In this document: positions 39,253-52,063 of the stretch, one piece after another
Layout: each line of letters opens with the position of its first letter
Numbering within the stretch: position 1 is the stretch's first letter
NCBI RefSeq assembly: GCF_028389875.1
Contig: NC_084677.1
Location: forward strand, 13,372,017 to 13,436,016
DNA from: Rhea pennata
Lineage: Eukaryota > Chordata > Aves > Rheiformes > Rheidae
Length of the DNA: 64,000 nucleotides
Reading direction: 5' to 3'
Notes under the pieces: generated by a model
Databases searched by the model: none
What the model saw: only the letters and a program-made list of their open reading frames with translations
What the model was told of the DNA's origin: nothing
Translations under genes and position numbers: made by a program

Positions 39253-42200
39253 TAATATAAGTATAATATAGATCATTACAGAGAAAAGAGAATGTACTCC
39301 AGAAGTTTATTTTTGAAACTTTAACAAGGCTTAGGTATTTCACAGCAATATCCAGAGAGGGATATTATCTATTTCTTTTGCTTCAGATGATTATCAGTCT
39401 TGGCCTTCCACATACTTTTAGTAACATTTGTGCAGATCTCTGTCTATTACTTCGATGGGTGATGGAGAAAACCATATGTGTAGATCCATATAGCCATGAA
39501 TGTTCTAAGCCAAGCTATAAGAATAGAAATATTTCTAAGAGCAAGTAACTTGCCAAGACAAATGTATTCTGCCAAAATTTTAGCACCATAGAAGGTTAGT
39601 TAGGTTATAATTAAGTCTAATTAGCATTCCTATGAATTGCAACATCTTTTCACTTGAAGGCACTCAATGCCCAGAGAAGTGTAAATTTGTATTCTATATT
39701 TTGAAAGAAGCAAGGAAATGAGAAAATTTCTCATCTCAGCTCTAAACCTGAACTGTTACTTATCACCACGAAAGAGGCATATCATCATCAAAAGGAAAAG
39801 GTTTATGCAATTTGTTTAACCACTTCTTCACTCTTGCTTTTCCCTATTCCTCCGCAGTAATTCTATACATTTTTTCTCTTCTGTTCAGTATAACTCAGTT
39901 TTTCTTCCTCACTCCACCTTTTTTTCCTCCTTCTCATAGTTTTATAACCCTTCTGCTCACTTTTTTGCTTTAGCTCCCTATTATTAATCTCCTATATCTT
40001 CAGATCTTTCTCTCTGCTTTCTCCTAAAAGCTAGAAAATGAGGTGTTGGTATACTTTCCTTTTTCTATTTCCATAGGCATGCTGTGGATTTCTAAGTGAG
40101 ACAGAATTGTGCTGGGAAACTGCCAGAGCTCATCTCATTGTGGAGAAAGATGAGAGGAAAAATTGGTGAAGCAAAGACCTTTTTTTTTTAAGAAAAATCT
40201 CAATTGTTAGGATGTTCCTCCAATGAAATGACAATTTGAACTCAGGAGGCTGGTAAAGCATTTGGGGCTATTTGCTAGCTTGTTTTTAGATTCTGTCTTT
40301 CACTAGTAACAAATCTGGAGAACTGGAAGAACTGGTGGGTTTATAGCACACTGTGCCTAGCATACGCAAATTTATGAAGGCCCCTGGCAGTGCCTGGCCC
40401 AGGGAGCACACAGCAGTATTTCTGTCATGGACAGCAGCATGACTTGTGTTGCTCTTCCATGCTAAGCATTAGCCTGAACCTAACTCTAATTGCTGCATAG
40501 TTTTTATCAAAGGCATCAGGAAGTAAAGTATCCAATTAGCAGTCCAGCCCTCCCCTGCATTCTGCATGCCTTACTCCCGCTCATAAATGCTCTCTTCATT
40601 AATTCATCGCAGCTAAAAGGATGAGGCATGTCTTTGTGAAAGTCATGTATTGCCTCTGCAAAGAAAGAATTGCTGCCTGTGGGCTGCCTGCTACTTCCAT
40701 TTTACTTTTTTAACAGAACATACAAAGGTATTCCAGAAGCAAGGCTTTCTAAGTACAACATCCCCCACAAAGCAAAAACCACCATTGACTATCTTCTGTT
40801 TATTTCCTCCAATTAGAATTCTTCTACTTCCTCATGATATTCTGCTTAAAAGAGAAATTTACTTCTCTGCTGAGGAATTTCTCTTTAATTCATGCTGCAC
40901 ATCAGAAAAGATAATTCCACCTCTTAAAATATGTATTGCCTACTTAGCTACCTATTTTCCTGTGCATCTCAAAAACCTAGATGTGCAACTAAAATCTTCC
41001 ACCGAATGCTTTCTAACATTTTCTGAAACTTATCAAAAGACATTTCATTAGAACAAATTTAAGGATTTTCTCTCCAAAGTTAAAGCCTCATACAGTTGTA
41101 CTCTAATGCTGTGAATAGTCTCTTAATAAATAAAAATGACAGTTTTAATTATCATAAAGTACTTCAAGTTCCACCTGTCCTACAGGAGATTCACATGTAA
41201 TCAGGGAATTAAGGTTCCACTTCACTTAGCAACCCTTATTTAATGTAAAGATTTTTATTGTAGGTGGGACAAAATATAAATCAACAGCACCATTTTGTTT
41301 ACTTCCAATTATTTTAAGCTGTTGCACCTCTAAGATTACCTTACCCTCCCACGTGTTATTCACACCTGAAGCACTGCAAAAACACATAAACTGAAATCCT
41401 TGATCTACTGAAGTTGCTTGGATTTTTACAATGGACTTCAAAAGTTGGGATTTTAGTTTCCTTTCCCCAGCTAACATATAATCTCTCTGATGACTTTAAA
41501 TCCAAATGTTGTTCTTTTTTTCCAGTCTTGCTGTGTTAAAAAATCTGAAGTATAAAAAGATTACACTATTTCTCAGTCATTTACAATGGTCCAAGATGGT
41601 CAAATAACATTTGTGGCTATAACACTGTCTATGGTTATGCTTGCTTAGCAGTTCACCATCTTACGACTGTCCTTGTTAAGTTTATGAAATTCAAATGAGC
41701 TGTTGATGAAATAATCCCTGAAAACCTATTGCCATACACACAGCCACTGCAGTCCACGTATGACATGACCGAGTTATGTGGCAGGTGTGTCGTTTCAAAA
41801 TAATTTCGAAAGATTTATGTGAAACTGGAGTGAAATTAGTTCAAATACAGTACGTTTCATATTCTCCCATCTAACATGGCTAAAATCCATAAAGATAATA
41901 GCGGATTTTAACCAAAACCCCACAGTTTATTCCTTTGCTTTCCAAACCTGAAAACCATTGTCTCTATATGCACCACTTACTAACACACATACCAGAGCAC
42001 AGTTCGCACAGATGATAATTCACCACTGTCAGTCTCTTTGCAGTTCAAAACAGTGGTGAACTACTCCAGCTGTTTTCCAGATCAAAAATATTATTGTCAT
42101 TTTGCTATCATTGCATGCTGAAGGTTATGTAACAAAAATGCACATGTCCCTCTGCCTGGAATGCAATTAATTTCCTCTCTCCCCACTGAAAGTTGTAAAT

Positions 42201-43058
42201 AACAATTCAGACAGACTGAATACTTCAGTTTTAAGCATGGACAGAGATGCAGCACTGGAATTATTCCAAGTGGTAACCTACTATCTGTAACATGACAGTG
42301 TTCTGGAGTTCTTATAGACAGAATATTTTGCAGTTTGGAAAAAAATAAACACTATCTTCCTGTTTATATGTGACTTTTTACTATCTGTTCTATACTACGA
42401 ATGCCTTACTTTAATTCTTTTTATTTTGACCATCGACTTTGCTTTATGGTGGAATTTTAAGTATTCTAAGAAAGCAGGCTAACTAGATTAAGCAATTACT
42501 TCCAATTCAAAATCAGTTGCTGTACTTGCTATACACTTTGGTATGCAAAGACCAGGCATTATTGTTAACTAAAATAGTGGCATAATCCCATCTTAATTTA
42601 CAAATATCCAGATATCAGAGATTTGCATTAAGACACCATTAATTCTTAACCATTTAATGAAATTTGCTTACATAATGAGATAAGTGAAACTCCTTTGCCT
42701 AAAACAGTGCACTAGATAAACAAAACTATTTTTCCCAGTGCAATCCTTTCTGCAATATGTCTTTGATCTTTGTAACCCAGTGGTATTTATGTATCAACTA
42801 TAACATCTTTAGGACAGGAGCTGTCTTTTTATAAAATGTTTGTACTATACTTAACATCCTTCAGTTGCTACTGTGATATAACTAAAATGGGATGAACAAC
42901 TGTATGGAAGGGTGTCAACTGAGATGAAACATTAACTTAGTGCTTAATTGTAGGAAGTTCCTTTAACGTCTCATTACTTCGTTCAGCTTGTTCTAGATTT
43001 CAGACATCGTTTACAGCTTACTTCTATATGGACCATCTAGTGGTTTTAGTATTCTTAC

Positions 43059-43234
43059 CTAGTTAAATAGGCCAGAGCAAGCTCAGATCCTGACAGCTTT
43101 TTGGGCTCTTCTTTTTTAGTAGAGATCCCAGCTTCTCTCATCAGCTTTTTTTCTTCTTTCTTTCGCTCTTTTTTTAATTTTCTTTCCAGTTTCCGTCTTT
43201 CCTCTGAGGTAAGATCTTCCTCTTCATTTGTTGC
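43059..43234 (-). CDS. C7orf50: C7orf50 orthologue, internal exon encoding the basic Glu/Lys-rich segment
   Basis: This 176-base minus-strand exon encodes 58 residues plus two bases of a split codon. The acceptor is a pyrimidine-rich run ending in TTCAG and the donor is CTAG followed by GTAAGA, both good consensus sites. The translation begins ATNEEEDLTSEERRKL, continues through a highly charged ERKLKKERKKEEKKL stretch, and ends GSELALAYLT. This parallels the human segment around SPEEQRVLERKLKKERKKEE and the ELALDYL that precedes the WKF domain. The charged run probably forms a helix or coiled coil, and its basic clusters would suit nuclear or nucleolar targeting; that is inference. The exon starts in phase 0 and ends in phase 2, which joins exactly to the next exon and creates a serine at the junction. 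It lacks a start methionine, so more coding sequence must lie upstream (higher coordinates). The identification rests on recalled human sequence and on exon-phase agreement. Confidence 0.93.
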
Positions 43235-46200
43235 CTGAAGTATTTAAAGAAAAAGTTTATATTCCTATAGGAATGCAAACTAATATGAAGAAATGCAATT
43301 GAAGAGCACACTAAATATTACAAACTGGAAGCTTCAAATTGTACACTATACTTCAACTTTCTGCTCTGCTCAATTCACAAAATTGTAAATATTGCAATTG
43401 CAGAAATCTGCAGAAACAGTGTTTTGCCCTCTATTGATGATTATACTGTTTTCAGCAATACAGTCATCTGAACACCTTCCAGCTTACATTAAACATCATA
43501 CCTAAAATTTGTTGTTTGTTCTCTTATACCGGAGGGTGAAATGTGAACAGCAGAGGCTGTTTAGTAGTGGAGGGAGAGAGTGGATTTTTTATTTTAACAT
43601 AGACATGCTGAAGTGGGAGAAGTGGAGTTTTTGTATGATCCATAGTTTCGGGGACCGTTTGTTCTGTAACCTCAGACTGCCCTGGACTGAGAAATGCTAT
43701 CTTCCACAAAGGTGCTTCACCTTTATCGTAGAAATTTCCATCATGCCAGAGATGATGTGAAAACTACCATCTTCATCCAAGTGCTCTAGATCATCTTTTA
43801 GCAACATTGGGTATATTGCATGTACATGTACAACTCACAAAGGTTGGTATTTCTTCAGTTTAGAGACTGAACAGTGAGTAATCCATACTGAAAACATGAA
43901 TTCATAAGCATATCCAAAATGAAAATATTTATTTAACATACAGATGAAAAGCATTATAGTTATGTTGAGAACCCAGTGTGAGATCACTCAGTATACAAAC
44001 ACAAACTTGTTCCATAACAAGATGGGACTTACTTCAGTGATTCTCAGAACATCATGAGTTGTTGATCTATGACTTTTCCAGGCAACGGTCCCACTGAATT
44101 GTTAAGCATTAACAGCTAGGTATCAACTGGAAGCATACGAAGCTCCAGCTAGCGTAATGCTACATGGCTGTTTACTCCCCCCCACCACCAGATTTCTACG
44201 TTCTAATACATTTTATTTTCCTGTATGAATACTCTGTAGTCTAAAACAAGCTGTGACTGTGCTTCTCTCCCCTTCCCATTCACACTGTAGAAGGACAAGT
44301 ACCGGTTTTATCACATATTCTTAAGAAATTTACCCTCTACAGAACCCTGACTACTTTGATGAGTTTCTGATGTGAACCTTCAAAAACTGTCAGCAAAATA
44401 GTGTTTGGGTATCCAAATCCCTATGTACCTCCAGAGAGCAGTAAGAATTTGGACACTGTGAAACTGCCTTTATGGGCAGCCTCCCAATAACAACTGAGCA
44501 ATGAAAAGTATGACATTCTGAAAACAGGCATCTTGGACTGTTTTGGCCTTACTTTCGGATTTTTTCAAGTCCAAGACTGAATAGTCCGAGCTAATTCCTA
44601 GCTTATCTGAGAGTTACAGACCTCACACAGTCCTGAATAAATCTTTGACACCTTCGTTATGGTTTAAGGAACTGTTACTTCTTAGCTGCTTCCATGGTTC
44701 AGGCACTGCAATATTATGGAGGCTAAAGGTATGCATACTGAAGATCATTTACATGTCATCTCCTCTTCCAAGTTAAGAAGAGAAACTGTAACAAAAATCC
44801 TTTAAGTACCAGCTTCTATGATGAGATCTAGGGGTTTTTGCTCCTATTTGCTGTGCTATCATATATCTCTATTATCATTTGTAGCCAACTTAAAATTGCA
44901 AATATTGAGACATTTCTAAGTTATGGACTTAGATTGGAATAGGTTGTCTGGCTTCCATTTTGTATCTGACCATATTTAGCATCTTCTCTCAAGACACAGT
45001 TTAAATCTCCTGCTCATGACTTTTAGTAAGAGGTGGAGGGGCTGTGTGATACTGTGGAAACATAATGCCACACAGAAACATGAAATAGGATCAAAATGCT
45101 GATCACACAGAAATAATTTGCTAGGACTCCATCCATTAATCCACTTCCTCAGAAACAGTTGTACTGGATTTGTTAACACAACTAGAGCAAGACAGTTTCC
45201 TATGAGGACAAACTAATTTTAGGAGGTGAGGTCACTAGGTATTAAAAACCAGCAACAGCAGGAAAAAATGGCACTGATATAGAAAGGTTCAGGAAATGTC
45301 AACTTTATCTGCACACAAATAGACTGTAAAGTAGAATGGAGGCCCAGAAGATTCCTGTACGACAAGGACAGAAAAAGGGGTAATTGCATGCCAGATCTGT
45401 GATGCCAGAGATGTCTAGATCTGTAATTCTTCTGCTCAAAATCAGTAAAGTATACTTTTCTGATATTTCTTTCAAACCTGTGTGTTCCTCAAACATTTCA
45501 ACTATAAGCCCAAGAAGGTGGAGTACATGGAGACAAGTAAGAAAGCTTGGAGGATTCAGCATTAGACTCAAAACCTATGAGTCGTATTAGTGTCTCACAT
45601 CCCCAGCTTGGGAAAGATCAAGAAGTCTAAACTCTAGGAATGTTTCCAAGAACAAGAATTACAGTCATGGAGTGGATTCTGCTCAGAGCAGCTCTGGAAG
45701 AAAGTATTGTTAGATGATCGGGTTTGAACACCTACTTACTGTCCAGGGGGAAAGCAACTTAACAGGCAAAGAACTTAACAGGCCCTTAATGTCCCTAGCA
45801 CTTTCAGAAGCTATTTGACAGCATCAGCTTGTTCAAATAAGCCACCCTAAAGTCAAATGAGTATCTAAATCTCAGAGGAACAAAAGCATCATACTTGCAA
45901 GGTGGAGTGAAATTATCTCCACCAGAGCATGCAGAACCCCAAGGAGGGCAAACTGAAGGCAAAAGTAATGCTCTTCACACTCCCTCTACTGCCTCTTCAC
46001 CTGTTATGGGAACCCATAACTGAAACTTGAATTGTACAAAAAGATCAATCACTTTATGATGCTGTTGGTTAAAACCACTTTATAAAATGTGCCAAATCCT
46101 TTATATTACATCAATTGGTGTTTGTCAAGTACTCTAAAATGAAAACCCCGCCATGGTGCTAAATATCATTAACATTGCTGACATGCAAACAAAAAACAGT

Positions 46201-46599
46201 TAAACAAACACCTGACCATAAACTTATTTCCCCAAAACACCTGCTGAGGACGAAACATTTGTTAAGCATCAATCCATGTACCATCTAATTTTCTCCTGAC
46301 TCGCCTTTTCAACTTTCTATTTTCAAAGACCAAAAAAGGGCAAGAAAACAGAGATTAGAATAAATGAGAGAAGTACAAGATAGATTTTTTTTTGTTGTTT
46401 ATAATACTTATTTGTTTTTACAGGAAAGCCAGTCTTCATGTGCACACACAGACCCAAAAAAAGCAGTGTGCTGCATTTGTATAGAAGACATTTTATAACT
46501 CATGCTGAGAAGAAATAATATTTAGGGTGAACGTAGGTATGTAATTATTTTGCAGAATACAACATTTTCTTTTGAAAAGCCACGTTGGTACTTAGTAAA

Positions 46600-47200
46600 A
46601 TAACAATCCAGCCACACAAAACCCAGGAAAACACTGAGGGTGGTCATTTATAAAGTGTTTGTAGAAGATTACCGCAGCAGCTGTCCAACAGACGGCACAC
46701 TACACTTAATCTTCTTTTAAAAATAATGTAATGAATTTGTTTACTTTTCTGTGAGCCATGAAGCTTTCAAATAAAGTGACTGTGGCACATCATTAGAGCC
46801 GTCCTGATAAAGAGGCCTCTGCTGCTTCAGCCGTACAGTAACCGCGTAGCTCCGTGCCTCCCCTTCCCCCCTACATTCCTCGCATTATCAAAAAGCTTTT
46901 TATCCCTCTCTCCGACTGCTCCATTAAAAACAAAACAAGTTGCTGCCTCCCTATAAGTAGGTCCCAACATAAATACCAAGCCCTAACAACATTTGTTGCC
47001 AGCATAACAATTTCTGCACTGTGGCCGTCTCAAACAAGGGCATTGTTCCCCCTTCGGGGCTGGAGCTCTTCCAGGGCGAAGGGAGTCGGGATTTATAGCT
47101 TAAGGTACCCTTTGGATAGTGCATACCATAATTCAGTCCAACAAAAATATGATTCATTAGACTTCTGTTTGGAACTCCCCACATGTTTGCTGTGAAAATG
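46600..47200. promoter_or_regulatory. Candidate intronic cis-regulatory element
   Basis: This block differs from its surroundings. It has a higher GC content with scattered CpGs (CCGCGTAGCTCCG, GGCCGTCTC, GGCGAAGGG) and several recognisable binding-site-like words: AACAATT at 47007-47013 and CATTGTT at 47041-47047 (SOX-like, convergent), ATTAAAAAC, and TGATAA. It also holds a 34-base interrupted palindrome. No reading frame through it looks coding. I interpret it as a possible developmental enhancer in the C7orf50 intron; that is inference from composition and motif words only. Confidence 0.3.
47050..47083. repeat. Two-stage interrupted palindrome (hairpin-forming)
   Basis: The outer arms CCCTTCG and CGAAGGG (7 bp) enclose inner arms CTGGA and TCCAG (5 bp) around a 5-base centre, with only three and two unpaired bases between the arms. 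The structure is centred near 47067 inside the candidate regulatory block. It could fold as RNA or cruciform DNA, or be a bipartite binding site for a dimeric factor. Confidence 0.7.
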
Positions 47201-47406
47201 CCTGGAATTTTATAACTCACATGATTTTTTCTACTTACAACTCCACTTTTATCCATACCTGTCAACTTTATTAGTCTAGGGGTATGTACTAGTCTGTCCT
47301 TAACTGTTTTTTAATTTGAAGGCCTCAAGGTTTATGTCCTTCATAAAATACGTATATTTTGGGGTATATTCTCCACGGAAGCTCATAGTAGTTTTATCAA
47401 TAACTT

Positions 47407-47478
47407 AAAAAAAAAAAAAAAAACCCAAGAAACTCACAACTCTGCTCTCCTCTCAACCCTTCCCCCCCCCCCCCCCCC
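47407..47478. repeat. Poly-A (17) and poly-C (17) runs close together
   Basis: An uninterrupted run of 17 A (47407-47423) is followed 38 bases later by an uninterrupted run of 17 C (47462-47478). The sequence between and around them is C/A-rich. No element is recognisable nearby; these look like simple homopolymer expansions. Confidence 0.95.
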
Positions 47479-48916
47479 AATCTGGGACTCCAAAGAAAAC
47501 AAACCCAAATCTTTCAATGTAATCTAATGCCTAGCTGTATTTATTTTAACTTGGTCTCCGTTATGATACACTACCGATGCATCTCTCCTTTCTTAAATCA
47601 ATAGGATTACTTTTTTAATCTTACTGTCCCTGTACCATTAATATGATTGTTTTTCTGACAGATGTGCCCAAAATTTGTGAGCCAGAGTTATGCATTTTAG
47701 TATTATCTCATCTGTATTTAAATTTGAAAACAAGTAGGACTTCATTGTTGTACGATCATAAATATTCCATGTTGCCCCGTTCAGTACATATAAAGTGACA
47801 TTGCAATTTGTAGTGCTACAATTCATTCTTAACTACAGCATTTTAAAGTCCATACTTGAGTGTGTGATACACTTGTTTATTGATGTGATAAATTTAAAAC
47901 ACATGCATACAAAAAAAAATGCAACATTTGCTTATTTGCAAAGCCTGCTGAGTGCTACCATGCCACCTTGGGTTGCGAGCTCATTAGATCTCAATCTAAA
48001 CAAGGTCAGGCTAGGTCAGCACACTTGAATGAATGACATTCAGAGGAGAGAGCTAGGGCTTTTTTTTCCATGATTAAGGAGGTGGGAATCTTCCACTTGG
48101 AAACTTTCCAGAAGGCCGGAAAAAGTGCTAAGAGAGATACTGCCACTGGATGCCACATTTTGAGTGAGAGAGAGATCCCAAATCTTTAACATATATGCTC
48201 ATTAAAAATCTACATCATTTTTGTAAGGATAAGGAGATGTAACCTCAGACATCCTATCCTCGAGGGCACTCCCAAAGTTCATGCTATGCTATGTCAATCT
48301 GCATGCAAAGGACTGTGACAGCCCATAAAGTGCCTTTCATCAGTGCCAGTCTTTAAATTTGTGCAAACATAGTAATACCACATAAATAGTCTGAGACATC
48401 TGACTCAAAATAGCTGATAGCTTCAGCTGTGGCAGTTTCACATACCAGTTAAAGTTTTCCATTATTACTTGTACTCTGGAAATATTGCCCAGATTTAAAA
48501 CATTTTATAAGTAGTGGCTAGGAGTGAGTTTGCCCATCACAAAAAGGCAGCCATCTCAAAGAGAAGCGAGTAAAGCATTTAACAGCATAGAGCAGACCTG
48601 CTAAACAATTCAGAACAGAAAAGAAACAACCGTAACTGCAAGGCAGCCTGGAAAAGGCCGGAAGTTTTACCCCAGGCAGGATTTTCTGAAGACATCAGAC
48701 CCTTTCTTACGCAGCAAGAGTGGCAAAAACAAACAAATACAGTTCTTTTTAGAGGTTGAATCTACACCGGAGCTCAAACTGACAGTGTACTATGAACTGA
48801 TAGCTGTGGAACTAGTACAAACATGGTATTAAAGGCAAATTAATTTTGTTGCATTTCAGCAGACTAATAAGTAAATGTTGAATTTGTTTACAGTTTTATA
48901 GTTAACTGCCTCATAC

Positions 48917-48972
48917 CTGAGCGGAATTTAATATATTTTCTAAAGCCTTCTGTTCCTTCCTCTTGCTTATCA
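48917..48972 (-). other. Possible additional C7orf50 exon (weak)
   Basis: On the minus strand an open frame reads VISKRKEQKALENILNSAQ and ends at CAG followed by GTATGA, a plausible donor. The exon would end in phase 0, which is what the 43059-43234 exon needs, and it would supply a basic KRK-containing segment as expected of the protein's N-terminal half. The nearest acceptor is AAAACAG at 48973-48979, with a weak pyrimidine tract. An alternative acceptor, TTTTTAG at about 49051, would give a 134-base exon (48917-49050). The frame has no ATG back to its upstream stop near 49085. I do not recognise the residues as C7orf50, so this may be an alternative or species-specific exon or simply chance. 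Confidence 0.25.
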
Positions 48973-49159
48973 CTGTTTTAAAGAATCCTACACTTGCACC
49001 ATCAGTTGTTTTTTGCCAGCACACAAAAAGGTTGAATGGAGTCAGAAACTCTAAAAACAGCCACGAAGAACCTAATTTTCATTTATTATGAATTTGCCCT
49101 CAGGGTTCGCCTATGTAGGTCTGAACTTCTGCCTCTTCAGTGGTTCAGCCCTGCTTCCT

Positions 49160-49295
49160 GACCTACGGCAGCGAGTGCAGACAGACAAAACCACGACACG
49201 CTCGTTCGCTCTGCCGGAGCCCACAGCACTGTTCGTACCGCTGCAACCAACGCCGTGTCGCAGCTCTGCGAGCAATGTGACAAACCCTGCGTGAC
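49160..49295. promoter_or_regulatory. Compact CpG cluster, possible small promoter
   Basis: About fourteen CpG dinucleotides fall within roughly 135 bases, including CGACACG, GCTCGTTCGCTC and AACGCCGTGTCGC, in otherwise CpG-poor intronic DNA. CpG-dense spots that persist in vertebrate DNA are often unmethylated promoters or enhancers. The cluster sits just upstream, in the minus orientation, of the possible exon at 48917-48972, as expected of a small alternative promoter. I see no TATA box. The open frames through it on both strands (plus 49088-49294, minus 49111-49386 and 49163-49408) are probably a by-product of the GC content. Confidence 0.3.
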
Positions 49296-50894
49296 CCCAA
49301 CTGTAAGCTGCACTGATAAATAGAACTAAATGTAAAGAATCTGCTGGAATAGAGAAGTGATGGAACAGGACACTCCACGAAAGCAATAGGAAAAGAACTG
49401 CAAAACACTGGGGAAAAGGGAGGGAACTGAATTTACCATTGGCACCAGTGAATGAAGCTCCTTCAATAGTCAGTGGACTTCTATCATTTTCTACCAGAAC
49501 AATAAGAGAAGTCTGTAGAAAGGCAAAGCAAGCAACATCAGAAATTCAGAATAAATTTTAACATGATTAAGAGTGACAAATGTATAAAGAAGGCTTCAAA
49601 TTTTTGAACTCCAAAGAGAAGATGAGGAAATGGATGACCACGTTTTTCATAGTAGGAGTATTGTATTGCCTTGTTTCTTCATTAAGCTCATGTTATTCCA
49701 TTATTTTTAATATAGGGCAATATCAAAAGGGGCTTTGTTCACTGTCCAAGAACTGACTAGAAGCTACCAACCAGCCACACAATGAATTTTGCTTACAAGT
49801 AGCCTTTTGCTCCATTATTTTAGCATACAAAATGTTCAGTTTCTTTCTTGCACAATATGTACGAACCCAGATAAATAACTGGCCATCTGCCAGATTAAAA
49901 AAAAATCTATAAATACAGTTCAAAAACTGCAAAGAAGAAAGCCTGGCAAATCCTTAGATGCAAGGCTCATAAAAGAAAGATTGACAAATGATTTACTGTT
50001 TGAGGTTTGAGAACTATGAACAAGAAAGAACTATGCTATGACTACAGCTATAATATTCACATGAAATAACTCACAATCATACTGAATTTAAATAACTATT
50101 TTCTGTTACTTAGCACCTTATGAACAGAAGAAGTATGACCAGAGAGGGCATATGAAATTTCATTACCATGCAGAAAGCAAACTTTGAATCAAAAGTAACA
50201 TTTGTAGCAACGTGCTTCCTTATATCATGTCTGTAGAATTATATAGAGGAATTTTATAAAATTATATATTATATAAAGAAATAATTAAAATTTTTCATAA
50301 ACACTAACCTGGTTTTATAATCTCAACTCCTGCCAACTGAAATATTGGAAGTAAATTCACATTATGTTGATTTGGAAACGTTTCTGAAGATACGACCCAG
50401 GCAGAAAAATTTCAAACAAGTTCTGCAGGAAGCCAGCTTTAAATAAGAACAAGCTTTTGTATCTTTTTGATCCAGGAAAGGATTCTTTGAGGAGCTGTAT
50501 AAATGTGAAAAGAAAATAAACCCTACACCCTTACACACATCACTAAAATATCTCCTACGTACAAGTGATCAGGTAGCATCCTAAATTTGCAGCTATCATT
50601 TAGAATGAACACAGCTTGAAACTGGCTTAATGTAAAAAACTATGTGATCTTTACACATTTCATATGGTTGCATCTAGTTGTGAAGAGAACAGAAAGGGTT
50701 GTCAGGAAGAACTGTTGAAGAAGACATTGAACGATTCACTAAATCAAGCTGAAGCATTTCAGATGCACAGAGTGTGATTTACAGAAACTAGCTTGTTGAA
50801 TTCCACTCTGCAGATTATTTGTTCCTATAAAATACATATTTTAACAGATTAATTCCTAAAGCACAAATTAATATCATATTTCATTTATTTTTCC

Positions 50895-50910
50895 TTTTTT
50901 TTTTTTTTTT
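50895..50910. repeat. 16-base poly-T run
   Basis: An uninterrupted 16-base T run is followed by CCTAGCAG, which by chance resembles a plus-strand splice acceptor. No open frame after it looks coding. Confidence 0.9.
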
Positions 50911-51129
50911 CCTAGCAGTATCACAGTCTTGAATACTACAGGAATATTTAAGACAACATCACCAACGCAGTCTTGGGGAATGTAGTTTTGCTTCATTTGC
51001 AACTACAGCGCTGCCAGGAATTTTTACATAGTTGTACAAGTATTTCACTTACTCTCTTACCCTTAATTAAGGCATGTTAAGCAATCAGGAGAAGGCAGGA
51101 ATCACAAACAGAGAAAACACCCCTTAGAA

Positions 51130-52063
51130 GTCGTTTGTATCCACAGCTCTGCGAGTTGCACGCAGCCCCCCAGCCCCTCCCCAAAAGCCGCACGCAAGAC
51201 TTCTAACAAAATGAGTAGCAGCCTGTCACAGCGCTCAGCCCTCTCCTCGTCACCGGCAAAGTCATCCCTTTTACGAGCGCTGATAATTTCGCCCTAAGTT
51301 TAAAATGGCTTTGGGCTCAGAAAAGGTGGAAGCGGAGCATAAGCTGTTTTGAAATCCTTGCTGGAGCGAGAAGCCGGGCGCTCGCTCTCCTCCAATGAAA
51401 GCGGTACCACAGCGTGTAGGCAGGTTGCCAGGCGCGCTCGGCAGCGTGACCGCACTGCATTGAGTTTCTTTAATGAAAGCCAGGAAAGAACACATTACAC
51501 AGTGTTTCTTCGGCGAGCTAGCTAGCCTCCAGTGATTGAAATCAATAAAAACAGTCGGCAAGGGGCCCAGTGGGGGAAGAGAGAAATCTCCTCTACAGCA
51601 TTCAGTTTGCCTTCCACTTTCTCCCTCCCCCTGAAAGTTAAACTCCGAAGATCACCATGACGAGCTACTTTGCTTTCAGCACTCGGCAGATCTTGACGGG
51701 GATTTAAAGGAAGCAAGCGTTTTAAGTCTCCTTGCTCCCTTCACTCTCTTGACAGTGGTAAGAAAATGAACGAGTTGCTTTTAATTTGAATCCTGCCCGC
51801 AAAAGCTTCATCAGACAAGTGCATCGTTCTGCCTTTCAGGAGGGGGATGAATCTGACAGCAGAAGAATGTTGAAAGGTGAGAGAGGGAAGAGCAGGCGGG
51901 ACGGTGCTGAGCGAAAGCCCGCTTTCAGGATGGACTGTCCCCCCCGGCTGGGGAGATTCCTGCAGCTGCTGGAGCGACTGCAAGCCAAAGACTAAGACCA
52001 GTACTACCCACATCTTAAAGCAGCTGAAATATTAGGAAGCGTGTGACCAAAGCCAAGACCTAG
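51130..52063 (+). promoter_or_regulatory. CpG-rich promoter-like block with plus-strand first-exon donor
   Basis: From about 51.13 kb the sequence becomes GC- and CpG-rich, with motifs such as GAGCGCTG, GCCGGGCGCTCGC and CCAGGCGCGCTCGGCAGCG, and a CCAAT box at 51392-51396. It ends in a strong splice donor, CCTAG followed by GTGAGTACG, with the exon boundary at 52063 on the plus strand. This is the usual look of a promoter plus 5' untranslated exon transcribed antisense to C7orf50. A 69-codon ORF (51786-51995, starting MNPARKSF and ending RLQAKD) lies within the presumed leader. I do not recognise it, and it may be an upstream ORF or chance. In mammals GPR146 and GPER1 lie in C7orf50 introns on the opposite strand, so a 5' exon of one of them is a reasonable but unproven reading. 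Confidence 0.5.

Larger units (their letters stand above)
21931..43058 (-). other. C7orf50: C7orf50 intron (21.1 kb)
   Basis: This large intron lies between the basic-segment exon and the WKF-start exon, with donor GTAAGA and a pyrimidine-rich CCACAG acceptor on the minus strand. It is AT-rich and CpG-poor. Reading frames up to 133 codons occur (for example 40650-41051, plus) but look like chance: they have low-complexity hydrophobic composition, no recognisable family, and no splice context. It contains a 31-base T run (25290-25320), a short AG-rich stretch (31519-31545) and small tandem duplications listed separately. I identified no RNA gene or transposable element in it. Confidence 0.85.

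Noticed and set aside
40650..41051. 133-codon plus-strand ORF in the C7orf50 intron
   Set aside because: T-rich sequence gives Phe/Leu/Ile-rich translation without a domain, so chance is the simplest reading.
50895..50930. Plus-strand splice acceptor after the 16-T run (CCTAGCAG)
   Set aside because: The pyrimidine tract looks ideal, but the following sequence has no convincing coding frame or donor, so the resemblance comes from the homopolymer.
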